From an uncultured Rhodopila sp. (lineage in GTDB: Bacteria > Pseudomonadota > Alphaproteobacteria > Acetobacterales > Acetobacteraceae): a stretch of 64,000 nt of DNA. Location of the stretch: the NCBI RefSeq assembly GCF_903915725.1, contig NZ_CAIWTY010000088.1, positions 1 to 64,000 on the forward strand, in the 5' to 3' direction. Positions 17,561 through 26,049 of the stretch are shown one piece after another. Below the pieces are notes generated by a model. The model worked only from the letters and a program-made list of their open reading frames with translations, was not told where the DNA came from and searched no databases. Position 1 is the stretch's first letter. Each line of letters starts with the position of its first letter. The position numbers and the translations under genes are program-made.

Positions 17561-18373
17561 ATGCAAGAGCCGCAGCCTGTCCCGACTGTCAGGACATTCG
17601 ATCCGGCCCCTGCCGCGGCGGCGCTGTTGCGCGCCAGGCTCGATCGGGTATTGGTTTTCCCCCTGCCTGCCGGCATCGCTCCGGCAACCGAGCACGAAGG
17701 CGCGGCGGTCCAATTTGCCCTGGCGCAATTGGTTTCAGCCGGCTGCCCCTCCGGGTTCAAGATTGGCGCCACCGGCCGCCGCATGCAGGCCTATCTGGGC
17801 GTGGATACGCCCATCGGCGGGTTCATGCGGGATGCCGACGTGTATCGCGGGCATGCTGAACTGCCGTTCACCGGCTTCGTCCGGCCGGGCGTCGAATGCG
17901 AAGTGGCGGTGCGGCTGGCGGCCGATTTGCCGCCCGGGCCGTGCTCCTTCGGTCAGGCGCTGGCGGCCGTGGCGGAGTTCGTCGCGGGGATCGAGATCGT
18001 CGAAAACCGCTACGGCGATGTCACGGCGCTCGGGACGCCGATGCTGGTGGCGGACCAGATGTATCACGCCGCGGCGGTGGTCGGGGACCAGGGCGGGGTC
18101 GATTGGCGAACGCTGGATATCGGCGCGCTGCGCGGGCGGATCAGCCTGGACAATGGTTTTTCGGATGAGGGGGTGACCAGCGACCTGCTCGGCCACCCGC
18201 TCAACGGACTGGCGCTGCTGGCGGCATCGCCCGTGGCGGCGGCGTTCGGCGGGCTGAAAGCGGGTCAGGTGGTGATGCTGGGCAGCGTGACGCCGCCGGT
18301 CTGGCTGAGCAGCCCGGCGGTCGTCACGGTGGAGTTTCCGCCGCTGCCGGCGGTGACGCTGCGGCTGCGTTAA
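17561..18373 (+). CDS. 2-keto-4-pentenoate hydratase/fumarylacetoacetate hydrolase-like protein
   Basis: 270 residues from the ATG at 17561, preceded by GGGAG at good spacing; an upstream ATG at 17513 is less likely. FAH/MhpD-type features are present: the substrate-cap segment GFKIGATGRRMQAYLG, a metal-binding RPGVECEVAVRL, and EFVAGIEIVENRY followed by VADQM. The family hydrates 2-hydroxypentadienoate or decarboxylates related keto acids in aromatic meta-cleavage routes. No other meta-cleavage gene is nearby, so the substrate is open. Confidence 0.85.
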   Translation: MQEPQPVPTVRTFDPAPAAAALLRARLDRVLVFPLPAGIAPATEHEGAAVQFALAQLVSAGCPSGFKIGATGRRMQAYLGVDTPIGGFMRDADVYRGHAELPFTGFVRPGVECEVAVRLAADLPPGPCSFGQALAAVAEFVAGIEIVENRYGDVTALGTPMLVADQMYHAAAVVGDQGGVDWRTLDIGALRGRISLDNGFSDEGVTSDLLGHPLNGLALLAASPVAAAFGGLKAGQVVMLGSVTPPVWLSSPAVVTVEFPPLPAVTLRLR

Positions 18374-18394
18374 GGCGGATGCGTCTGCGTCGCG

Positions 18395-18802
18395 CTACCC
18401 CGGCATCTTCGGGAAACTCTGCAGCTCTTCTCGCAGAGTGGCCCAGGGCAGCGCGCTGTCGCAATAAAGCTGCATCACCGGCTTGACCCCAGCCGGATCG
18501 TTCAGCGTTCCAGCCGTAACCATGATGATCCCCGGCATCGCGTCCACCCATTGGGTGATCGTCGACCCGCATTCCGGGCAGAACGCGCGGTGTGTCGGCT
18601 TGCCGCTGTCGGCGATGTCGTCGAACTGCTTCAGGGTTCCACTGACTGAAAGGCTGTCGGCGGGTACTCCGACCACCGTGGCGAACGCACTGCCGGTGCT
18701 GTTCTGGCAGGTGCGGCAATGGCAAATGCCGACAAAGGCGGGTTCGGCGGAGGAACGGTAGGAGACCTTGCCGCAGCGGCAGTGTCCGGCGATTTCCGGC
18801 AT
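18395..18802 (-). CDS. GFA-family (CENP-V) zinc protein
   Basis: 135 residues with the GFA zinc pattern: CRCGKVSYR, then CHCRTCQNSTGSAF, then FCPECGS, in order. The family includes Gfa, once described as a glutathione-dependent formaldehyde-activating enzyme; most members have no proven activity. It converges on the hydratase gene, 21 bp away. Confidence 0.9.
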   Translation of the reverse strand: MPEIAGHCRCGKVSYRSSAEPAFVGICHCRTCQNSTGSAFATVVGVPADSLSVSGTLKQFDDIADSGKPTHRAFCPECGSTITQWVDAMPGIIMVTAGTLNDPAGVKPVMQLYCDSALPWATLREELQSFPKMPG

Positions 18803-18880
18803 GGCAGAATTTCCTCCCTGATTGATTTATCGGAGAAGAGTGTCACGCCGCTCCGGCGATTGCCAGGACAGGATGCTCGC

Positions 18881-19216
18881 TCACACGAACTTGGCTTCGA
18901 ATGGCGGCAGCAGGTCCGGCGCCTCGAACTCGATCACCCACAGGTCCGGATCGAACTTCACCTGCCGCGCGATATAAGCGTCAGCGGCGTCCTGATCGAT
19001 CGGCGCAGCGCCGGTGGCGCGCATCCAGGCCAGGTCGCCCTCGACCGAGCGCACCTGCGACAGCACGCAGATTTCCTTGTCGCGGCGGAGCACGACCAGC
19101 ACGCCGCCGGCATCCGCGTCGCCCTTGCGCAGCACCGCACCGAACCGCCCATCCGCGTTACCCATGCGCAGCGCCATACTGACCCAGATCCCCGCCTTGA
19201 TGCGCGGGTCCGTCAT
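18881..19216 (-). CDS. DUF1491 family protein
   Basis: 111 residues beginning MTDPRIKAGIWVSMALRMGN, with the conserved GVLVVLRRDKEICVLSQV and a C-terminal DPDLWVIEFE segment. This matches the alphaproteobacterial DUF1491 family of unknown function. Its start overlaps the stop of the acyl-CoA dehydrogenase by 4 bp, so it is coupled to that gene. Confidence 0.85.
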   Translation of the reverse strand: MTDPRIKAGIWVSMALRMGNADGRFGAVLRKGDADAGGVLVVLRRDKEICVLSQVRSVEGDLAWMRATGAAPIDQDAADAYIARQVKFDPDLWVIEFEAPDLLPPFEAKFV

Positions 19217-20367
19217 TTGCCGATAATCCGCCGGGCGATCGCCATGCGGTGGACCTCGGAGGGGCCTTCATAGACCCGCATCGTGCGCACCTTCTGTGCC
19301 ATCAGTTGCAGCGGCAGCTCCTTGGCCACGCCCATCGCTCCGAAGGACTGCATGGCGTGGTCGATGATTTCCGTCGCCATTTCGGTGCCGAACAGCTTGA
19401 CCATGGAGGCTTCGGTGCGCACGTCCCTGCCCGCATCGGCTTTCGTTGCCGCATCGTACACCATCAGCCGGCACGCATGGATCTTGATCGCCGCATCCGC
19501 CACCCACCACTGGATCGCCTGCCGATCGGCCAGGCGCTGGCCGAAGGTGACGCGCTGCTTGATGTGCTCGACCATCATGTCGAGGGCGCGGCGCGACATG
19601 CCGATGCACCAGGCGCCCATCTGCAAGCGGCGCACCGTCAGGCGAAGCTGCATCGGCGCGTAGCCCTTGCCCTCTACGCCTAGAAGCTGTGCCGCCGGGA
19701 TGCGGCAGTCCTCAAACACCAGCTCGTAGGTGCGCTGGCCGCCGAGCATGGGGATTTCGCGCTCGATGATAAAGCCCTTGGTGCCGCGCTCAACGATGAA
19801 GGCGGTGACGCCGTCGGCGCGCTTGCCCTCGCCCGTGCGGGCCATGACGATGACGAAATCAGCCTGCGGCACGCGGCTGACCCAGATCTTGCGGCCGTTG
19901 ATGACCCAGTCGGTGCCGTCCTTCACGGCACGGGTGGTCATCCCGGCCGGGTCGCCGCCTGCCCCGGGTTCGGAGATCGCAATGGCCGACTGCGCTTCGC
20001 CGCGGGCGTAGGGTTCGAGGTATTTCTTTCGCTGCTCTTCGTTGGCAACAGCGATGAGCATGTGCAGGTTCGGGCTGTCGGGCGGGAAGGTGAACGGGAC
20101 GCAGGTGCGGCCTTGTTCTTCGTAGACGCCGACAAGCGCGGCGTATGGCAGGTTGGCGCCGCCGTATTCCTCCGGAACGTCCAGGCCCCACAGGCCGAGT
20201 TCCTTGCAGGTCGCGAGCAGGCGCTGTTCGTCTTCCGGCGGCAGGCCGGATTTCTGGCCGGAGGTTTCGCGGGCGAGGACGGCTTTTTCGAGCGGCATCA
20301 CGTCGCGGTCGATGAATTTCGCGACGAGATCCTGCAGCATGCGGTGTTCTTCGGGCAGTTCGAACAT
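19213..20367 (-). CDS. Acyl-CoA dehydrogenase
   Basis: 384 residues with the three-part ACAD fold. FAD/substrate motifs are AIAISEPGAGGDPAGM and DWVINGRKIWVS. The catalytic Glu position is in YEGPSEVHRMAIARRIIG. It oxidises an acyl-CoA to the trans-2-enoyl-CoA and passes electrons to ETF. The downstream DUF1491 gene is coupled. An enoyl-CoA hydratase and a class III CoA-transferase lie upstream on the same strand, separated by a 92-bp repeat. Together they suggest activation and beta-oxidation of a carboxylic acid. Confidence 0.94.
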   Translation of the reverse strand: MFELPEEHRMLQDLVAKFIDRDVMPLEKAVLARETSGQKSGLPPEDEQRLLATCKELGLWGLDVPEEYGGANLPYAALVGVYEEQGRTCVPFTFPPDSPNLHMLIAVANEEQRKKYLEPYARGEAQSAIAISEPGAGGDPAGMTTRAVKDGTDWVINGRKIWVSRVPQADFVIVMARTGEGKRADGVTAFIVERGTKGFIIEREIPMLGGQRTYELVFEDCRIPAAQLLGVEGKGYAPMQLRLTVRRLQMGAWCIGMSRRALDMMVEHIKQRVTFGQRLADRQAIQWWVADAAIKIHACRLMVYDAATKADAGRDVRTEASMVKLFGTEMATEIIDHAMQSFGAMGVAKELPLQLMAQKVRTMRVYEGPSEVHRMAIARRIIGK

Positions 20368-20417
20368 TCAGTGTTGTCCCGGGTGGTTTATAGAGGGGCC
20401 CGGCCGCCTCGCTTCTC

Positions 20418-20509
20418 GTGTCATGGCCGGCCTTGTGCCGGCCATCCACGACTTGCGGTGCCGGATCAATCAAAGTCGTGGATGGCCGGGCCAAGCCCGG
20501 CCATGACAC
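20418..20509. repeat. 92-bp palindromic repeat, copy 1
   Basis: Starts GTGTCATGGCCGG and ends CCGGCCATGACAC, with inner arms ATCCACGACTT and AAAGTCGTGGAT. Copies of the same length and orientation lie at 40309 and 41819. It sits between the acyl-CoA dehydrogenase and enoyl-CoA hydratase genes. Confidence 0.9.
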
Positions 20510-20556
20510 AAAAGGAGCGCCGATACCGCAACGAAGCGGCGCGGCAGGGGACGCTT

Positions 20557-21375
20557 TCACCGTCCCGTAAACCGCGGCGGCCTCTTTTCCATGAAGGCGG
20601 TGCGGCCTTCCTTGTAGTCCGCGCTGTTGAAACAAATCTCCCCGATCCGCTTCACCGCGTCCATGTCGCGCCGGCTTTCGTCCTTGACCATTTCATTGAT
20701 CGTCAGTTTCGAAGCCGCGATGGACAGCGGGGCATTGTCGGCGATGGTGCGGGCGATATCCAGCACCACGTCGTTCAGCGCTTCCTCCGACGTCATCTTG
20801 TTGATCAGGCCGATGCGCTGCGCCTCGGCGGCGTCGATGCGTTTGGCAGTATACAGGATCATGCGCGCATGCGCCGGGCCGACAAGGTCGATCAGTCGCT
20901 TCACCGCATCCGGCGCATAGGCGATCGACAGCCGCGCCGCCGGTATAGCGAACTCGCTGTCGGCCGAGGCGATGCGCAGATCCGCTGCCATCGCGATGGC
21001 CAACCCGCCGCCCATGCAGAAACCGCGGATGCGGGCGATCACCGGTTTCTTGAAGTCATGGAACTTCTGCCGCCCGACACCGGTGGCGCGGTCATACTCC
21101 GCCTGGGCATCGGCGCTGTTACGGTTCTTTTCAAACTGGCTGATGTCCGCACCCGAAACGAACGCCTTGTTGCCGGCGCCGGTCAGGATCACCACGCTGA
21201 CGCTGCTGTCCTCGGAGAATTCGTCCAGGATCTCACCGAAGCCGTTCCACATCTCCATCGACATGGCGTTGCGCTTTTCCGGCTGGTTGAAGGTGATCAG
21301 CCCGACGCCGTCATCCTTCGCCGCCAACATTTTTCCGCCGGCGAAAGCGGTCGTTTCCGCATGATCGGGCAGCAT
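20557..21375 (-). CDS. Enoyl-CoA hydratase/isomerase family protein
   Basis: 272 residues of crotonase fold. The oxyanion-hole segments are VSGADISQFE and RGFCMGGGLAIAMAADLRIA. The region where classical hydratases carry their second catalytic Glu reads IAYAPDAVKRL, so the exact reaction is uncertain. It follows the CoA-transferase directly, with that gene's stop ending one base before this ATG, so the two should be co-transcribed. Confidence 0.9.
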   Translation of the reverse strand: MLPDHAETTAFAGGKMLAAKDDGVGLITFNQPEKRNAMSMEMWNGFGEILDEFSEDSSVSVVILTGAGNKAFVSGADISQFEKNRNSADAQAEYDRATGVGRQKFHDFKKPVIARIRGFCMGGGLAIAMAADLRIASADSEFAIPAARLSIAYAPDAVKRLIDLVGPAHARMILYTAKRIDAAEAQRIGLINKMTSEEALNDVVLDIARTIADNAPLSIAASKLTINEMVKDESRRDMDAVKRIGEICFNSADYKEGRTAFMEKRPPRFTGR

Positions 21376-22557
21376 TCAGATAACTCCCTTGTGTCGCATG
21401 TCGTCGAGTTCCGCATTGGTGTAGCCGACGCCTTTCAGTATCTCCGCGGTGTGCTCCCCGGCCTCCGGCGTATGGCTGCGGATCGCCTTGGAGAAGCCGG
21501 AAATGTTCAGCGCCGAAGCAACGACCTGCTTGTCGCCGATATGCGGGCTGTGCATATCCGTTGCCATACCGAGATGCCTCACCTGAGGATCCGCAAAGAC
21601 CTGGTCGATGGAGTTAATCGGTCCGCATGGAATCCCATTGGCTTCGAACAAGTCTATCCAGTGCGCCGACGGTCGCGTCGCCGTAATTTCAGCGATCGCC
21701 GCGTTGATCGCGCGGCGGTTCTGGCTCCGGCCGGCTTGCGTTCTCCACTCGGCATTGTCCAGCCACTCCGGGCGTCCTATTGTTTCGCAGAAACGAGCGA
21801 ACACCCGCGACGAACTCGCGGCGATATTGATATGGCCGTCGCTGGTGGGAAAAACGCCGGTCGGGATGCCGGTCGGGTGGTCGTTGCCCGCCTGCCCGGC
21901 CACCTCGCCTTCCATCAGCCAGCGGCTGGCCTGGAAATCCAGCATGAACACCTGCGACTCCAGCAGTGAGGTGGTGACCCAGCGGCCAACCCCCGTCCGT
22001 TGCCGATCGAACAGCGCCATCATGCAGCCGAGGGCGAGCAGGTTGCCGGCGGTCAGGTCGTCCACGGGGATACCGACGCGCATCGGGCCGCGGCCAGGCT
22101 CGCCGGTGATCGACATCAGGCCGCCCATGCCCTGGGCGATCTGGTCCACCCCGGCGCGCGCGCCATACGGTCCGTCCTGCCCGAAGCCGGAGATGCTGCC
22201 GTAGACGATGCCCGGGTTGACCGCACGGATGTCCTCATACGCCACTTTCAGGCGGTGCTTGACGGCGGCGCGCATGTTTTCCAGCACCACGTCGGCGGAT
22301 TTCGCCAGGCGCATGAACGCCTCATGCCCCTGCGGCGACTTCAGGTTCAGCGTGATGGCGCGCTTGTTGCGGTGCAGGTTCTGGAAGTCGAAGCCATGGC
22401 GGCGGCCGGCGAGGTCCTCGCCCTCCGTTGGCGGAGGTTCGATCCGGATGACGTCCGCACCCCAGTCGGCGAAATGCCGCACCGCCGTCGGGCCGGCGCG
22501 GGCATGGGTAAGGTCGAGCACGGTAATGCCGTTCAGTGGCAGGCGGGCTTCGGGCAT
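21376..22557 (-). CDS. Class III CoA-transferase (CaiB/BaiF family)
   Basis: 393 residues. The N-terminal segment DLTHARAGPTAVRHFADWGADVIRIE and the GIPVDDLTAG segment, which contains the family catalytic Asp, are both clear. It moves CoA between carboxylates and probably activates the substrate of the neighbouring hydratase and dehydrogenase. The acid itself is not identifiable. It is the first gene of the minus-strand group and is divergent from the TMEM175-like gene. Confidence 0.92.
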   Translation of the reverse strand: MPEARLPLNGITVLDLTHARAGPTAVRHFADWGADVIRIEPPPTEGEDLAGRRHGFDFQNLHRNKRAITLNLKSPQGHEAFMRLAKSADVVLENMRAAVKHRLKVAYEDIRAVNPGIVYGSISGFGQDGPYGARAGVDQIAQGMGGLMSITGEPGRGPMRVGIPVDDLTAGNLLALGCMMALFDRQRTGVGRWVTTSLLESQVFMLDFQASRWLMEGEVAGQAGNDHPTGIPTGVFPTSDGHINIAASSSRVFARFCETIGRPEWLDNAEWRTQAGRSQNRRAINAAIAEITATRPSAHWIDLFEANGIPCGPINSIDQVFADPQVRHLGMATDMHSPHIGDKQVVASALNISGFSKAIRSHTPEAGEHTAEILKGVGYTNAELDDMRHKGVI

Positions 22558-22657
22558 GCGGCGGCGGCTCCCGTGGCGGTTGCGGCGGCGATCATCCGCC
22601 GGTCTTGCCGATTGCTCAAGGGCCGGGCGACAAGTGCTGGCGCAAACGGAGGGGCGG

Positions 22658-23287
22658 ATGGGGACGCGTTACAACCTGATCGCGGGGCAGAGCGTCGAGC
22701 GCCTGGCGGCACTAAGCGACGGATTGTTCGCCGTGGCGATGACGCTGCTGGTGCTCGACCTGAAGGTGCCGGTGGCGCAGGGAATCGAAACCGACACCGC
22801 ACTGCTGGCGGCATTGCGCGACCTCGCACCGCGGCTGGTAGTCTATCTCATGAGCTTCCTCACCTTGGGCATCTTCTGGGTCGGCCAGCAAACCCAGCAC
22901 ACTCATTACGCCCGCAGTGATCGGCATTTGACCTGGATACATCTGGGCTTTTTGTTTGCGGTGTCGCTAATGCCGTTCTCGACTTCGCTGATGGCGGAGT
23001 TCATTACGCTGCGCACGGCGCTGGTGCTTTACTGGCTGAATATCGTCGCGCTCGGTGCGCTGCTGTGGGTGAGCTGGCGATACGCGGTACGGTCCGGGCT
23101 GGTAGAGCCCGGAGTTGCGGAGGCGGTGGACCGGTCGGTGCGGCGCCGGATCTACATTGCCCAGGGGCTATACGCGGCCGGCGCAGCGCTATGTTTGTTC
23201 AGTACGTATTGGAGCATCGGGTTCATCATGCTGGTGCAGATGATCTACGTGGTCGGGCCAAGGACCGGGATCTTGTCGCGGATTTAG
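22658..23287 (+). CDS. TMEM175/DUF1211-family membrane protein
   Basis: 209 residues from the ATG at 22658, preceded by GGAGGGG. About six hydrophobic helices. The first helix reads ERLAALSDGLFAVAMTLLVLDL, the TMEM175 pore-helix signature in which the usual FSD triplet is LSD. Bacterial TMEM175 proteins form potassium-permeable channels; the pore lining here differs in that one residue, so function should not be assumed. Confidence 0.85.
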   Translation: MGTRYNLIAGQSVERLAALSDGLFAVAMTLLVLDLKVPVAQGIETDTALLAALRDLAPRLVVYLMSFLTLGIFWVGQQTQHTHYARSDRHLTWIHLGFLFAVSLMPFSTSLMAEFITLRTALVLYWLNIVALGALLWVSWRYAVRSGLVEPGVAEAVDRSVRRRIYIAQGLYAAGAALCLFSTYWSIGFIMLVQMIYVVGPRTGILSRI

Positions 23288-23313
23288 TCCGGATATTGCA
23301 GCCGGCGGCACAT

Positions 23314-23334
23314 GGATATTCAAAGGGGATATCC
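23314..23334. promoter_or_regulatory. Candidate operator upstream of vapBC
   Basis: Inverted GGATAT...GGATATCC arms lie 16-36 bases before the vapB start, and a third GGATAT lies at 23291. VapB antitoxins usually bind such repeats to repress their own operon. The assignment rests on position and symmetry only. Confidence 0.35.
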
Positions 23335-23349
23335 AACGGAGCCAACCCG

Positions 23350-23571
23350 ATGACCCGCACCACCTTGTTCCACTCCAATCGCACCCAGGCCGTTCGCCTC
23401 CCCAAGGACGTCGCGTTTCCGGAGGGCGTCAAGGAGGTCACGATCCTCCGGGATGGTGCCCGCCGGATCATCGTGCCCTCGGAGTCGGTTTGGGACGACT
23501 TCTTCGACTCCCCCGGGATCGACATCGGCGATCGAGAACAGCCGCCGATGCAGCAACGTGAAGCCTTTTGA
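23350..23571 (+). CDS. vapB: VapB-type antitoxin (AbrB/SpoVT fold)
   Basis: 73 residues, MTRTTLFHSNRTQAVRLPKDVAFPEG at the N terminus (swapped-hairpin DNA-binding domain), with an acidic C-terminal tail that would wrap the toxin. The stop overlaps the vapC start by one base (TGATG), which indicates coupled translation. Confidence 0.9.
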   Translation: MTRTTLFHSNRTQAVRLPKDVAFPEGVKEVTILRDGARRIIVPSESVWDDFFDSPGIDIGDREQPPMQQREAF

Positions 23572-23978
23572 TGCTGCGATACATGCTGGACACGAACCTC
23601 TGCATTCGTGTCCTGCGCGATCGGCCCGCCGGACTGCGCGAGCGCTTCAGCCGCGAAACCGGGTCGCTGTGCATCTCTACGATCATGCTGACCGAATCGC
23701 TCGTTGGCGCGGCGAAGTCCAACAAGCCGACGGAGAACCGGCGGGAAGTCGATCGTTTCGCCCCGCGTCTGGAGGTGCTGGCGTTCGATGACGATGCCGC
23801 GGCCCACGCCGCGGATATACGCGCGGTGCTGGAGCGGCGCGGCCACCCCATTGGCGGCTACGACACGCTGATCGCCGGGCACGCGCGCAGCCGCGGATTG
23901 ATCGTGGTGACGGGGAACCTGCGGGAGTTCAACCGGGTCGAGGGGTTGCGGACAGAGGATTGGTTGGGAGGTAGGTGA
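23571..23978 (+). CDS. vapC: VapC-type PIN-domain toxin
   Basis: 135 residues. PIN-domain acidic residues are visible: D in MLDTNLCIRVLR, E in MLTESLVGAAKS, and the GGYDTLIAGHARSRGLIVVTGN core with its Asp and Asn. It would cleave tRNA or rRNA when free of VapB. Unlike the second locus at 56.8 kb, it looks complete. Confidence 0.92.
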   Translation: MLRYMLDTNLCIRVLRDRPAGLRERFSRETGSLCISTIMLTESLVGAAKSNKPTENRREVDRFAPRLEVLAFDDDAAAHAADIRAVLERRGHPIGGYDTLIAGHARSRGLIVVTGNLREFNRVEGLRTEDWLGGR

Positions 23979-23984
23979 GGCGTG

Positions 23985-24190
23985 TTAGCCTGCGCTGCGT
24001 GGGCGGCATTTGTTTCAACGGCCGATACAAATACTGCTACCGACAAATAGTTTGGATTAATTTGTTGAGATTTAGCAGTATTTTGCTGACATTACCACAG
24101 AAAAACCCCTTTACTGTTGGCGGTCTTCTATTTGATTCCAGATACCGCAAATCATTATTCCAAAACAGTTGGGTTTCTGCTAAGCACCCA
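23985..24190. other. AT-rich gene-free stretch
   Basis: This stretch between vapC and the DUF4160 gene has many A/T runs (TTTGGATTAATTTGTTGAGA is representative) and stands out against the GC-rich surroundings. No gene was recognised. It may hold the promoter of the DUF4160/DUF2442 pair or mark an insertion boundary. Confidence 0.5.
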
Positions 24191-24192
24191 CC

Positions 24193-24441
24193 ATGCCTAC
24201 CATCCTTCGCATCGGCGGCTTGCGGGTCACAATCTACCCCAACGACCACCCGCCTCCGCGTGTGCATGTGATCGGCGCGAAAGGTGAAGCTTTGTTCTTG
24301 CTGAACTGCCCCACCGGGCCGGTTGACCTCCGGGAGAGCTACGGCTTCAACGGACCTGACATACGGCAGATGGCCGCCGACCTCTTGGCCCATATTCCAA
24401 CTCTTTGCAGCGACTGGAGGACGATCCGTGGAGATCTCTGA
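24193..24441 (+). CDS. DUF4160 family protein
   Basis: 82 residues starting MPTILRIGGLRVTIYPNDH, with the conserved PPPRVHVIGAKGEALF core of DUF4160. Small DUF4160 proteins often precede a DUF2442 gene, as here, in pairs suspected of being toxin-antitoxin-like. No activity is established. It overlaps the downstream gene by 14 bp. Confidence 0.88.
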   Translation: MPTILRIGGLRVTIYPNDHPPPRVHVIGAKGEALFLLNCPTGPVDLRESYGFNGPDIRQMAADLLAHIPTLCSDWRTIRGDL

Positions 24442-24844
24442 TACTGCGATCCAACAGGCCGAACAGCGCATGCAGGACCGCCTGGCCTCCGGTCCCCATG
24501 CTGTCGCCGCACGCTATGATCGTCGCGTGTCGCGCATCATGGTGAGCCTGAGCAACGGCCTTGAACTCGCCTTTCCTCCGCATCTGGCGGAGGGTCTGGC
24601 CAACGCCAAACCGGCCGATCTGGCAATCATCGAGATCACGCCGGCTGGCCTCGGGCTCCATTGGCCGAGGCTGAATGCCGACCTGTATCTGCCGGCGCTG
24701 CTAGAGGGGGTCTTCGGTTCACCGCGATGGATGGCCGGACTTCTCGGCCGCAGCGGCGGCACGGCTCGTTCGGCCGCCAAGGTTGCCGCCGCCCGCGAAA
24801 ATGGCAGAAAAGGCGGCCGGCCCCGGAAGGCAGCGGTGGTCTAG
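24428..24844 (+). CDS. DUF2442 family protein with a basic C-terminal tail
   Basis: 138 residues from a GTG at 24428, inside the end of the DUF4160 gene. The core MVSLSNGLELAFPPHLAEGL and the GLGLHWPRLNADLYLPALLEGVFG segment, split near residue 75, are typical of DUF2442. The last 20 residues are basic (ENGRKGGRPRKAAVV), an AT-hook-like GRP motif consistent with DNA binding and autoregulation. An earlier in-frame start would lie deep in the DUF4160 gene. Confidence 0.82.
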   Translation: MEISDTAIQQAEQRMQDRLASGPHAVAARYDRRVSRIMVSLSNGLELAFPPHLAEGLANAKPADLAIIEITPAGLGLHWPRLNADLYLPALLEGVFGSPRWMAGLLGRSGGTARSAAKVAAARENGRKGGRPRKAAVV

Positions 24845-24882
24845 CTTGGCAAGATATTGCTGGTTCACACCATCGCGCATGA

Positions 24883-25014
24883 TCACGCCCGCTGCTTTTC
24901 CGATGCAGCGACGTGCTGCCGCAGCACTCGGTTGATCTCGGACTGTTAGCCCCTGCCCCTGTCGGCGTCGCTCCTGAACCAAGCGAGCAAATCGGCGTCC
25001 AGACTTTCAAGCAT
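24883..25014 (-). pseudogene. BrnA-like antitoxin C-terminal remnant with an internal stop
   Basis: The frame reads MLESLDADLLAWFRSD, then ADRGRG, a TAA at 24946-24948, then QSEINRVLRQHVAASEKQRA and a stop. BrnA-type antitoxins end in LDxDVLxWFRxxGxGYQTxINxVLR. The TAA stands exactly where the conserved Tyr codon (TAC/TAT) belongs, so one substitution accounts for the break. The upstream part and the BrnT toxin are absent. Confidence 0.6.
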
Positions 25015-25118
25015 TCGCGGACACCCAGCGGCTAACCCGCCACCGGCAACCCGACGCCCCCTTTGCCATCCACCCAATTCCCGACCATCCTGCCCCCACC
25101 CACCACGGAGCCTCCCCC

Positions 25119-26042
25119 ATGCGCATAGCCGTCATCGGCGCCGGAGGCGTCGGCGGCGCCTTCGGAGCCGCCCTCGCCCACGCCGGAGCAGACGTCACCT
25201 TCGTCGCCCGCGGCGCCCACCTGAACGCCATCCGCGCCAACGGCCTGCGCATCGAGGGCGGCCGCGGCGACACCATCCTCAAACCCGCCGGCGCCACCGA
25301 CGACCCCGCCACCATCGGCCCCGTCGATTTCGTCCTGTTCTGCGTCAAGCTGTGGGACGTCGAGACCGCCGGCGCCGCCATCAAGCCGCTTATCGGCTCC
25401 TCCACCGCGGTCATCCCGTTGCAGAACGGCATCGACGCCGCGGACCGCCTGATCCCCATCCTCGGCGCCCGGGCCGTGATGGGCGGGGTCGCCCAGATCA
25501 GCGCCAACATCGCCGCGCCCGGGGTCATCCGCCAGACCGGCAGTTTCATGCGCCTGATCTTCGGCGAACTGGGCGGCGGCCGCAGCGCCCGCGGCGATAC
25601 CTTCCTGTCCGTGTGCGAGAAAGCCGGCTTCGACGCGACCCACAGCGACCATATCCAGACCGATCTGTGGATGAAGTTCATCCTGCTGGCGACCAACAGC
25701 GCGATCACCGCCGCCACCCGCACGCCGCTGGGGAAACTGCGCGACGACCCCGACATCGCCCCGCTGTTCACCCGCGCCGCCGCCGAGGTGGTCGCCGTCG
25801 GCCGCGCCAAGGGCATCGCCCTGCCGGACGATGCGGCCGAAAAGACCTTCGGCTTCACGCTCAACGCCCCGCCCGGAATGATGGCCTCGATGGCGCACGA
25901 CCTGATCAAGGGCAGCCGGATCGAGCTACCCTGGCTGTCCGGCAAAGTCGTCGCCCTCGGCCGCGAACTCAACGTCCCGACCCCGGTACACGAGGTGCTG
26001 TATGCGGTGCTGAAGCCGTTCGTGAACGGGGCGGCGGGGTAA
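25119..26042 (+). CDS. panE: 2-dehydropantoate 2-reductase family protein
   Basis: 307 residues. N-terminal Rossmann motif MRIAVIGAGGVGGAFGAALA, the FVLFCVKLWD segment, and a C-terminal helical domain with the catalytic Lys region (LWMKFILLATNSAITAATR, split). It reduces ketopantoate to pantoate with NADPH, the step before PanC. Several paralogues of this family act on other 2-oxo acids, so the exact substrate is inferred. Confidence 0.9.
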   Translation: MRIAVIGAGGVGGAFGAALAHAGADVTFVARGAHLNAIRANGLRIEGGRGDTILKPAGATDDPATIGPVDFVLFCVKLWDVETAGAAIKPLIGSSTAVIPLQNGIDAADRLIPILGARAVMGGVAQISANIAAPGVIRQTGSFMRLIFGELGGGRSARGDTFLSVCEKAGFDATHSDHIQTDLWMKFILLATNSAITAATRTPLGKLRDDPDIAPLFTRAAAEVVAVGRAKGIALPDDAAEKTFGFTLNAPPGMMASMAHDLIKGSRIELPWLSGKVVALGRELNVPTPVHEVLYAVLKPFVNGAAG

Positions 26043-26049
26043 CCCTACC

